Origin: Armatimonadota bacterium
GTDB taxonomy: Bacteria > Armatimonadota > Fimbriimonadia > Fimbriimonadales > ATM1
Length of the DNA: 22,688 nucleotides
Direction: 5' to 3'
NCBI GenBank assembly: GCA_013816225.1
Contig: JACDEQ010000004.1
Span: forward strand, 1 to 22,688
Both the position numbers and the translations under genes were made by a program. Positions 1 to 7,251 of this stretch are shown in pieces (the first letter of the stretch is position 1; the number at the start of each line of letters is the position of its first letter). The notes under the pieces were generated by a model. It worked only from the letters and a program-made list of their open reading frames with translations. It was not told the DNA's origin and made no database searches.

Positions 1-147
1 CTATAGGCCGCTTGCGTGGGGCGAGGAACCGCGATGCGAACCCGGAGAAGGTTTGGTAATTGCCCGTTCCTGAACGTATAGTCTCTTCTATGAATGGAAA
101 TGGGCATCGGATTATATGTTTGGCTCCATCTATTTCAGGTGTATTTT

Positions 148-154
148 GAGGAGG
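148..154 (+). promoter_or_regulatory. Shine-Dalgarno site of the PEP-CTERM remnant
   Basis: GAGGAGG lies 11 nt before a GTG at 166 that opens a signal-peptide-like stretch. It decides the start of the decayed gene that follows. The upstream 1-147 bases hold no gene that I can recognise. A TTATAT hexamer near 112-117 could be a -10 element, but no -35 is convincing. Confidence 0.45.
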
Positions 155-165
155 CAGAAAAACAA

Positions 166-781
166 GTGAAACACAATCGATTAGCAGTAGTTAGCGCCAC
201 TCTTTTCTGTGCCGGTTCCGTGTTTGCACACCCTACGATGTGACTTCGACATCACCGGCGGCCGGATGGATGGTCACCAGCATCTACGCGAACTGCCTCA
301 CCAACGCCACGGATTGGCGCCATGGCTGGGAGATTCGCAGCGGCATCACCGACGGGAGCGGCCGCCCACGCTCTAAGCTAGCGGCTCGGGCGCGATCCAC
401 GCAGACTGCCACCGAACGAAGCGGTTTTGGCTTCGACGAGTACGAGCGGCGTGTCAGCGGCCTCGCCGCGGCTCTCCCTCCAGGCACCTACTTCGTGGGT
501 GTCAACGTGGGAGACCTGGCCGGCGCCAGAGCGTTCGTCTCGTCGACATCGGGCGCTAATGCTGTCGGAACGCCCCCTGGAAACAACGGGAACTCGTTCC
601 TTTAACACCGCGTTCTTCGGTGTCAACTACAGCGACGTTCAAATGGCATTGGCTTCGGCACATGTGACTTCTCCTATGATGTCGACGCTGAAGCGGTTCC
701 CGAGCCCGCGACCCGATCGTCGTCGGCGTCGGCCTTGCGGCTTTCGCTGCAGGCCGCCGCAGAAGGTTAGACCTTGGCTAA
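166..781 (+). pseudogene. Frameshifted PEP-CTERM sorting-domain protein remnant
   Basis: A GTG start at 166 encodes a signal peptide (positively charged VKHNR, a hydrophobic core ending in VFA, then HPTM) that stops at 241-243. The mature protein continues in another frame from about 240, with GWMVTSIYANCL, SGFGFDEYERRVSGL and LPPGTYFVGVNV, up to 605. A third frame gives NTAFFGVNYSDVQ near 604-645, and a fourth gives GIGFGTCDFSYDVDAEAVPEPA near 645-710. From 713 the ending PIVVGVGLAAFAAGRRRR completes the PEP-CTERM tripartite signal: VPEP motif, transmembrane helix, arginine cluster. Such proteins are secreted and processed by exosortase in exopolysaccharide-producing bacteria. The many frameshifts mean it cannot be made intact, so it is a pseudogene unless the sequence has indel errors here. 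The end overlaps the tail of the convergent SPFH remnant. Confidence 0.72.
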
Positions 782-1166
782 CGGCTCGGAAAATTGGAGC
801 CGGCCTTGGACCGACTACTTTCTTTTGTGCTTCTGCCTCGCGGAGCTCCCGCATGAGCGACGAGATGTCGAACATTACGTTCTGGCCGGAGCCCGCGGCC
901 ACACTCGGAAGCACTCCGTTCCATTTTCGACCCACTCTCGAGCGATAACAAGGCCGCTGCCTTGAACTTGTGGCGCCCGCGGCGGTCAATCGCGAGGCCT
1001 GAGCGTGGCCCTCAGCACGTGTGATCTGGGTCTGCTTTTCCAATTCGGCTTGCTGCAGAACGTACTTCTGCTTCTCCGCCTGCTGCTGCGCGACCTGCTT
1101 CTCTTCGATCGCCTTGTTGAATTCCGGCGAGAAGTCGAAACCATATGGACTCCTAATTGTCCGCCG
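767..1166 (-). pseudogene. C-terminal remnant of an SPFH/band-7 (prohibitin-like) protein
   Basis: Reading the minus strand from 1166, the translation gives FDFSPEFNKAIEEKQVAQQQ, then a coiled-coil stretch ending QTQITRAEGHAQA, and then KWNGVLPSVAAGSGQNVMFD. This is the characteristic C-terminal part of prohibitin/SPFH proteins: a Glu/Gln-rich coiled coil, RAEGxAQA, and a KWxGVLP tail. Between the two parts the frame is wrong. KFKAAALLSLES, the expected connecting segment, is read in another frame near 950-985. The last residues (EPLAKV, stop at 767-769) also need a frame change. An in-frame stop at 1167-1169 removes everything upstream, so the N-terminal SPFH domain is absent. I see it as a truncated and frameshifted pseudogene. 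SPFH proteins scaffold membrane microdomains and proteases, but this one cannot do so. Confidence 0.68.
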
Positions 1167-1240
1167 TCATCGGCTCTTCAAATATGTGCGCCGCTTGCCT
1201 TGGCCCAGGGGTTCATACAGGAAACTTACTGCACAACAAA

Positions 1241-1270
1241 AAAGACCCCGCTCTTGCGAACGGGGTCTTT
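1241..1270 (-). terminator. Intrinsic terminator of the 16S rRNA unit
   Basis: A perfect 10-bp stem (AAAGACCCCG / CGGGGTCTTT) with a 10-nt loop lies 100 nt past the 3' end of the minus-strand 16S gene. On the minus strand the stem is followed by a run of six T residues, and on the plus strand by a shorter T run, so it may work both ways. It shows that the rRNA transcript ends right after 16S. The flanking bases 1167-1240 and 1271-1371 hold nothing else that I can name. Confidence 0.85.
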
Positions 1271-1371
1271 TGATTCCTGAAAATGGATACGGGGTCAGCA
1301 AAGATTGATCGACCTAGGGAAACCCTTTTCCGTGAGAGGAAAAGAGCATCGGTAAAGATGTTACTCCCTAT

Positions 1372-2883
<1,512 letters not shown>

Positions 2884-2941
2884 GAATGGTTTGAACTGGC
2901 GTTCAATTCGGTTCGAAAACCGATTTTCCGCTGGTTAATAT

Positions 2942-2959
2942 CTCGATCACTTGATCGAG
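2942..2959 (-). other. Hairpin in the 16S rRNA leader
   Basis: CTCGATCA and TGATCGAG form a perfect 8-bp inverted repeat around a 2-nt centre, inside the roughly 150-nt leader between the rRNA promoter and the mature 5' end. A second short hairpin (CGGTT / AACCG, near 2910-2924) and a third (TCTCC / GGAGA, near 3012-3025) lie in the same leader. They may act in rRNA processing or antitermination. That role is inference. Confidence 0.4.
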
Positions 2960-3037
2960 GGTGAAACAATCAATGCGTAAAAAACCGTATCCAAATTTCA
3001 AGGAACACGCCGTCTCCGGAAGGAGAGGCAGGGGCAT

Positions 3038-3066
3038 AGTATAGACCATCCGACGCCTTTTGTCAA
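3038..3066 (-). promoter_or_regulatory. Strong sigma-70-type promoter of the 16S rRNA gene
   Basis: On the minus strand a consensus -35 TTGACA (3061-3066) is followed by exactly 17 bp and a -10 TATACT (3038-3043), one base from TATAAT. Transcription would start near 3031, leaving a leader of about 150 nt before mature 16S. This is the best -35/-10 pair in the window. Most other -10 elements here lack a recognisable -35. Confidence 0.88.
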
Positions 3067-3207
3067 GGGACCGAAGCCACTTTTCTTTGATTAACCCTCG
3101 CAGGAGAATCTCAAGACCAAGTCTTCAACTCGCTACGACGACTAAAGTGTTTAGGACCCATGTACCTTTGCGACTGAAGGCTTATGAAGCGATTCCCCGA
3201 CGGCAGG

Positions 3208-3213
3208 TAAGAT
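3208..3213 (+). promoter_or_regulatory. Possible -10 element of the cyclophilin gene
   Basis: TAAGAT ends 9 nt before the ATG at 3223 and no Shine-Dalgarno sequence intervenes, matching the leaderless arrangement of other genes in this window. No -35 is evident. The bases 3067-3207 contain no recognisable gene. Confidence 0.35.
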
Positions 3214-3222
3214 CGGCGTTCC

Positions 3223-3786
3223 ATGAGGAACCTGATTATTGTATTTATGCTCGTGATGGTCACCGCCGTGCTTGCGGGTTGTCAACCCAAAGTAGTGATC
3301 ACACCCCACCGGCCGGTAGCATCCGCCAAGCCGCCCGTCACAGTCGAAATGGACGTGAAAGGCAAAGGCAAAATCGTGATGGAGCTGAGCGCCGAGAAGG
3401 CCCCGGAGACCACCTCGCGCATCGGCACCCTCGTCAAAGAAGGCTTTTACAACGGACAAAGAGTCCACCGCGTCGAAGGCTGGGTGATCCAGTGGGGCGA
3501 CCCCCAATCCAAGGAGAAAGACTGGGCGAAGCTCCCCGTCGGAACTCAAGGCTCGGGCGTCCAACTGCCGTTCGAGGCGAACGACATGCCAATGGACCGC
3601 GGCACGGTCGCGATGGCCAGCACGGGCGCGGGCGTCGGCGGCGACTCGCAGATTTTCATCTTGAAGCAAGGCATGAGCCAACTTCAGGGAGGCTATGCGG
3701 TTTTCGGCACGGTCACGGAAGGCATGGAAGTGGCCGACAAGATTGTGCGCGGCGACGAAATTGCGATGAAGGTGGTCGAGAAGTGA
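3223..3786 (+). CDS. Lipoprotein cyclophilin-type peptidyl-prolyl cis-trans isomerase
   Basis: This 187-residue protein starts with a lipoprotein signal peptide whose lipobox LAGC puts the lipidated cysteine at residue 20, followed by a short linker and a cyclophilin domain from about residue 38. The domain shows FYNGQRVHRVEGWVIQWGDP (residues 75-94), where Arg83 corresponds to the catalytic arginine of cyclophilin A, then GTVAMASTG (127-135), SQIFILK (142-148) and YAVFGTV. It should catalyse proline isomerisation in exported proteins, anchored at the cell envelope. The QWGD in place of the usual QGGD and the compact size are typical of small bacterial cyclophilins. Its stop overlaps the start of a second, broken cyclophilin, so the pair arose by tandem duplication or as a two-gene operon. 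The family call is secure; the substrate is unknown. Confidence 0.92.
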   Translation: MRNLIIVFMLVMVTAVLAGCQPKVVITPHRPVASAKPPVTVEMDVKGKGKIVMELSAEKAPETTSRIGTLVKEGFYNGQRVHRVEGWVIQWGDPQSKEKDWAKLPVGTQGSGVQLPFEANDMPMDRGTVAMASTGAGVGGDSQIFILKQGMSQLQGGYAVFGTVTEGMEVADKIVRGDEIAMKVVEK

Positions 3787-4373
3787 TCCGCGTCGCCCTG
3801 GCGTTGGCGGCGGCGTTCGTGATGGCCGCGCCCACGACCGCCGAGGATGCCAAGAAGCGGATGACCTACCAAGAACTTCTCAAAGGCAAGAATATCGATC
3901 GGGCGAAGCTGCCCAAAGTGGACGTCGCCATCGAAGGCAGAGGCACATTCACCCTCGAACTCGTCCCCGATCTCGCCCCCGAGACGTGCATGCAGATCCT
4001 CAGGCTCGTCGACGAGGGCTTTTAAACCGGCCAGCGGGTCCACCGCGTCGAGGATTGGGTTGCGCAGTGGGGCGATCCGCAATCCAAGAAAGACAACTGC
4101 CGCCGGCTCCAGCTCGGCATGCAAGGATCCGGTAAGCAGCTGCCCCGAAGACAACGATATCCCGCTCGTGAAAGGCTTCTTCGCCATGGCCAGCACCGGC
4201 TCGCGCAGGGCGGTGACTCCCAAATGTTCATTCTCACCAAGGACGACCCGAGGCTCACCGACTTCCTGCAGGGCAAGTACACCGCGTTCGGCTTCGTCTG
4301 CAAGGGCGTGGTCGTGGTTTTGAAACTGGCGGCCAATGATAAGATAACCTCGATGGCCCGCTCCAAGACCTGA
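3783..4373 (+). pseudogene. Broken second cyclophilin-type isomerase
   Basis: GTG at 3783 overlaps the stop of the upstream cyclophilin by 3 nt. It encodes a cleavable signal peptide (VIRVALALAAAFVMA, then APTTAEDA) and the first half of a cyclophilin, up to DEGF. A TAA at 4023-4025 then interrupts it exactly where the intact paralogue has FYNGQRVHRVEGW. The same frame resumes with TGQRVHRVEDWVAQWGDP. The frame then shifts to one reading CPEDNDIPLVKGFFAMASTG (about 4138-4200) and back to one reading GGDSQMFILTKDDPRLTDFL, ending at 4371-4373. One nonsense codon and two compensating frameshifts fit a pseudogene or a low-quality stretch. Unlike its neighbour it has no lipobox, so the intact ancestor was probably a soluble exported isomerase. 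Confidence 0.8.
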
Positions 4374-4412
4374 ATCCGCACCTTTTTGGGCATTTCCGGG
4401 GTATATATTTCA

Positions 4413-4454
4413 AGCCGCCTTACGGGGCGGAGAATCAAAACCGGTTCATCCGGT
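4413..4454 (+). other. Two hairpins ahead of the small lipoprotein gene
   Basis: CCGCC/GGCGG (within 4413-4431) and ACCGG-TTCAT-CCGGT (4440-4454, a perfect 5-bp stem) lie just before the GGAGG ribosome site at 4460. A TATATA at 4402-4407 could be the -10 of this unit. The hairpins might be the terminator remnant of the broken cyclophilin, or leader structure for the small gene; there is no long T run. Confidence 0.35.
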
Positions 4455-4476
4455 AGTACGGAGGTGTCTTAGAAAC

Positions 4477-4617
4477 ATGAAGAAATTGATTGCTATCTTG
4501 ATGACGATTGCCATGGTGGGTGTGTTTGCAGCTGGGTGCAACAAGAAGGATGAGACGACGGATACGCCGGCCGATTCCACGACTCCTGCAGACAACAAGG
4601 CCCCCGCGGGCGGGTAG
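4477..4617 (+). CDS. 46-residue small lipoprotein
   Basis: The ATG at 4477 follows GGAGG (4460-4464) at 12 nt. The product has a classic lipoprotein signal (MKKLIAILMTIAMVG, then VFAAGC with Cys21), and only about 25 residues remain after the cysteine: NKKDETTDTPADSTTPAD and a short Gly/Ala/Pro end, all acidic and low in complexity. It resembles entericidin-like or other tiny envelope lipoproteins in size only. No function can be assigned. A GC-rich hairpin 39 nt downstream may terminate it. The good ribosome site, the intact lipobox and the terminator make a real gene likely. Confidence 0.72.
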   Translation: MKKLIAILMTIAMVGVFAAGCNKKDETTDTPADSTTPADNKAPAGG

Positions 4618-4655
4618 CTTTCCAAAGCGATTCGCCGATAAGCGGATCGTCGACG

Positions 4656-4681
4656 GCGCCCTCGGCCAAGGCCGGGGGCGC
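4656..4681 (+). terminator. Probable terminator after the small lipoprotein
   Basis: GCGCCCTCGGCC and GGCCGGGGGCGC form a 12-bp GC-rich stem with one G-T wobble, followed by TTGTGTTTC. The T run is weak, so the call is tentative. Downstream, 4682-4825 shows no gene I can support. Confidence 0.55.
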
Positions 4682-4825
4682 TTGTGTTTCATGCAGTACG
4701 GTGATTGTGCGGTGGCGTAGCGGATCGGGGACAAGCTTTCGTCGGTTTTCATAACCGCAAGTATAGGGTCGCTTGTCCCGGCACACATCTACCTGCCTCA
4801 CTACTTCGGCGGCGCACTAGAGCAA

Positions 4826-5126
4826 CTAAGGCTCGAGATCAAAGTCGTGCCACTCGGCGCATGTTATCATTGTCCGCCCGCCCAGATCATCGATGAAGCC
4901 GAGTTGTCTGGCCGTCGGAGAGGTCATTCCCTCCAGAGAGCCTCCTTCGAAAAGTATAGGTGAATCCCTGAAGCTCGTCGTTTGCCATCACCTACGGTCC
5001 GAGTAAGTCCTGCAAGTCCGTGCCTTTTGCGGGCAACTCATCATTATTGTCGGCGGCGTACATGAGGAACGCCTTTCCAATACGCCCTGCTCTCCGGGTG
5101 ACGGCCGTTCGTTTGTTGTCATCCAT
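4826..5126 (-). pseudogene. Decayed prepilin-like (N-terminal-less) protein remnant
   Basis: From an ATG at 5126 the minus strand reads MDDNKRTAVTRRAGRIGKAF, then LMYAADNNDELPAKGTDLQD and LLGP, and then hits TAG. The same frame goes on with VMANDELQGFTYTF. A one-base shift is needed to continue with EGGSLEGMTSPTARQLGFID and GGRTMITCAEWHDFDLEP, with a stop at 4826-4828. The pattern RxGRIGKAFLMYAADNNDELP, a middle pilin-like sheet, TSPTxxxLGF and a final ADGHxxxL-like end is that of type II pseudopilin (DUF1559-like) proteins common in Armatimonadota and Planctomycetota. The N-terminal methylation helix is missing. The family call is from memory of the motif and is moderate; the presence of one stop and one frameshift is seen directly. 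Confidence 0.45.
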
Positions 5127-5139
5127 GAGTCAAATCTAG

Positions 5140-6255
5140 CTACTTCAGCAGTGCTTTGGCGATGACGAGGCGTTGGATTTCACTGGCGCCTTCGCCGATT
5201 TCGGTGAGCTTGGCGTCGCGCCAGAGCTTCTCGATCAGATAGTCGAACGTCATTCCGCGTCCGCCGTGAATTTGGAGCATCCGGTTCGTCGTGTCGCGGG
5301 CGGCCTCGCTGGCGAAGAGCTTGGCGTACGAGGCCTCCTTCACGATGGGCATGCCTTGATCGTGCATCCACGCCGCCTTGTGCACGAGGAGGCGGGCCGC
5401 TTCGACCTGCATCGCCGAATCCGCGATCATGTTTTGCACTGATTGCATCCGCGAGAGCGTCATGCCGAACTGCTCGCGCTGCTTGCTGTATTCGATGCCG
5501 AGCTCGAGCGCCTTCTCGGCGATGCCGAGCGCCATGCCGCCGATCCCCACGCGGCCCTGGTAGAGCAAACCGATCACCTGCTCGAACGTACCGGGAGTGT
5601 GCCAGCCGATGCAGTCGTTCATGTTGAATTTCAGCGTGTAGGACGCGGAGACGCCCGTGGTCGGAATGCGGCCGAGGTCCTCAAAGCCGGGCTGGTCCTT
5701 CTCCATCAGGAACGCGCTGAGCTCCGTGTCGCTGACGCGCGCGATGATGATGAAGAGCTTGGCAAAGCCGCCGTTTGTGATGAACATCTTCTGGCCGTTC
5801 AGCCGAAAGTAGCCCGGTTTGTCCTCGATGGGTGTGGCGAAGCTTTGCACGCGGCGGGCGTCGGAGCCTGCGTCGGGTTCGGTGAGGCCCCAGGAGAGCG
5901 GGATGTCACCGGAGAGGACTCCCCGCAAGTACTTCTCGCGCTGCTCGTCGTTGGCGAAGTGCTCGAAATGGGCGACGCAAAGCGCGTTGATCGCGGCCAC
6001 GTTCATAGCGAGCGCCGGGTCGCCCCTAGCGATGATTCGGCACATGTCGGCATAGGTGGCGCAGGAATATCCGCGGCCGCCCATTTCCTTCTTCAGAACG
6101 CAACTCGTGATGCCGAGCTTGGCGGTTTGCTTCCAAATGTCGGGGGGGAAAGTGTCCTTCTCCCACTCGCGGGTATTCGGCAGGACGCAGTCGGCCACAA
6201 AACGCTCGACGTCGGCGAGGAACTTCTTCTCTTCTTCGTTGAAGACAGGAACCAT
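5140..6255 (-). CDS. Acyl-CoA dehydrogenase
   Basis: This 371-residue flavoprotein has the full acyl-CoA dehydrogenase fold. The N-terminal helical domain is followed by family signature 1, WGLTEPDAGSD (residues 122-132), in the FAD/substrate beta domain. The C-terminal helices carry signature 2, QIHGGRGMTFDYLIEKLWRD (328-347). Glu355 in IGEGASEIQR sits where the catalytic base lies in short-chain acyl-CoA dehydrogenases. It should oxidise an acyl-CoA to the trans-2-enoyl-CoA, passing electrons to ETF, in fatty-acid or branched-chain amino-acid breakdown; the exact chain specificity is not visible. Length and start are normal. The start is 18 nt after the acylphosphatase stop on the same strand, so they may be co-transcribed, although TATCAT (complement of 6265-6270) lies 9 nt before the ATG and could give it its own leaderless promoter. 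Confidence 0.95.
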   Translation of the reverse strand: MVPVFNEEEKKFLADVERFVADCVLPNTREWEKDTFPPDIWKQTAKLGITSCVLKKEMGGRGYSCATYADMCRIIARGDPALAMNVAAINALCVAHFEHFANDEQREKYLRGVLSGDIPLSWGLTEPDAGSDARRVQSFATPIEDKPGYFRLNGQKMFITNGGFAKLFIIIARVSDTELSAFLMEKDQPGFEDLGRIPTTGVSASYTLKFNMNDCIGWHTPGTFEQVIGLLYQGRVGIGGMALGIAEKALELGIEYSKQREQFGMTLSRMQSVQNMIADSAMQVEAARLLVHKAAWMHDQGMPIVKEASYAKLFASEAARDTTNRMLQIHGGRGMTFDYLIEKLWRDAKLTEIGEGASEIQRLVIAKALLK

Positions 6256-6273
6256 GACCTGCGAATGATACCG

Positions 6274-6552
6274 CTACGGCGGGCCGTAGGCTATTTGGAA
6301 ATCCTCGAAAACCTCGCCGCCGTCTCGTTCGCAGGTGAAATGCCAGATGGTTCCCGGGCCCGCCGCCACCTTTCTTATGAATCCGTCGTACAACGCATCG
6401 CAGTCGTCGTGCTGCGCGAGAATGGCTACTCCGGAGATGGGAAGATTCCAGACGCGGCCCTTGACGCCGTATGTACTCGCTGCTTGGGCGACGTAGGCCC
6501 GGTAGCCGACGCCTTGCACATTGCCGAAAACGACGATCCGCTCGGAGAACAC
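6274..6552 (-). CDS. acyP: Acylphosphatase
   Basis: The product is 92 residues, the normal acylphosphatase length, if started at the GTG at 6552. The family motif FGNVQGVGYRAYV lies at residues 9-21, with catalytic Arg18 in the phosphate loop, and VWNLPISGV carries catalytic Asn36. The enzyme hydrolyses the carboxyl-phosphate bond of acyl phosphates in the cytoplasm. A longer open frame extends upstream, but it is the antisense of the DedA gene and lacks family similarity. The GTG is favoured because a TATACT -10 (complement of 6559-6564) lies just 6 nt before it. It is divergent from the DedA gene, with 48 bp between start codons, and is followed closely by the acyl-CoA dehydrogenase gene. 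Confidence 0.92.
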   Translation of the reverse strand: MFSERIVVFGNVQGVGYRAYVAQAASTYGVKGRVWNLPISGVAILAQHDDCDALYDGFIRKVAAGPGTIWHFTCERDGGEVFEDFQIAYGPP

Positions 6553-6558
6553 TAGCCC

Positions 6559-6585
6559 AGTATACGAACCGCAGGGTGTTACAAT
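6559..6585. promoter_or_regulatory. Divergent -10 elements of acylphosphatase and DedA genes
   Basis: The minus-strand TATACT (complement of 6559-6564) ends 6 nt before the acylphosphatase GTG. The plus-strand TACAAT (6580-6585) ends 15 nt before the DedA ATG. Both leaders would be absent or very short, and neither gene has a Shine-Dalgarno site in the gap. Confidence 0.5.
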
Positions 6586-6600
6586 AGGGGCGCGAATTAG

Positions 6601-7251
6601 ATGATCGACTTCTTTCTGCACATCGACCAGTCGCTCGACACGATTCTGAGCACGTATAAGGCTTGGACCTACCTGATTCTTTTCGGCGTCATTTTCGCCG
6701 AGACCGGCCTCGTCATCGCGCCGTTTCTCCCCGGGGATTCGCTTCTGTTCGCGGCAGGGATGTTCTCGCACCGAGCGGAGGACGGCCTCAATCCGATTTT
6801 CCTTTTCTTCGTCCTCGTGTCGGCCGCGGTGCTCGGCGATTCGACCAACTATTTCATCGGCAAGTTCCTGGGGCCGAAGCTATTCAAGAACGGCAAGGCG
6901 CGGTTTTTCAAGAAGGAGAACCTCGACAGGACGCACGAGTTCTTCGAGAAGTACGGGGCGAAAACGGTCATCTTCGCGCGCTTCGTCCCGATTGTGCGCA
7001 CGTTCGCGCCGTTCGTGGCGGGGCTCGGAGCGATGCCGTACCGCAAGTTCATAGGCTACAGCGTGTTCGGGTCGATCCTATGGGTGGGCATCTGCGTGTT
7101 CGCTGGCTACTTCTTCGGTCAGGTTCCCGCAGTGCGAGATAACTTCACGCTGGCAATCCTCTCAATAATTGCCGTTAGTGTGATCCCGGCGGCGATTGAA
7201 ATCCTCCGCCGACGGGCTAAGAAGCCTCGTCCGGCGACAGAGAGCGATTAG
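6601..7251 (+). CDS. DedA/SNARE-associated family membrane protein
   Basis: This 216-residue integral membrane protein has the DedA hallmarks: E34TGLVIAPFLPGDSLLF (34-50), GDSTNYFIGKFLG (79-91), and the conserved RFVPIVRTFAPFVAGLGAMP (127-146) with both arginines, followed by a hydrophobic YSVFGSILWVGICVFAGYFFG segment. Four to six membrane-inserted helices or half-helices are visible, and the tail is basic (RRRAKKPRP). Members of this family act as proton-coupled transporters or flippases, some of them of undecaprenyl phosphate or phosphatidylethanolamine, and are needed for envelope integrity; which lipid is used here is not visible. The stop codon overlaps the stop of the convergent DUF1385 gene by 2 bp, with no terminator between them. 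Confidence 0.93.
   Translation: MIDFFLHIDQSLDTILSTYKAWTYLILFGVIFAETGLVIAPFLPGDSLLFAAGMFSHRAEDGLNPIFLFFVLVSAAVLGDSTNYFIGKFLGPKLFKNGKARFFKKENLDRTHEFFEKYGAKTVIFARFVPIVRTFAPFVAGLGAMPYRKFIGYSVFGSILWVGICVFAGYFFGQVPAVRDNFTLAILSIIAVSVIPAAIEILRRRAKKPRPATESD

Noticed and set aside
3060..4025. 321-codon plus-strand frame through the cyclophilin region
   Set aside because: It is Arg/His-rich out-of-frame translation of the cyclophilin gene; only its last part coincides with the second cyclophilin remnant.
5443..6555. Long plus-strand open frame opposite acyl-CoA dehydrogenase
   Set aside because: It has no family motif and is explained by high G+C codon use on the opposite strand.
6553..6771. Longer acylphosphatase reading frame
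   Set aside because: The extra N-terminal residues are the antisense of the DedA gene. A GTG at 6552 with an adjacent TATACT gives the normal 92-residue enzyme.
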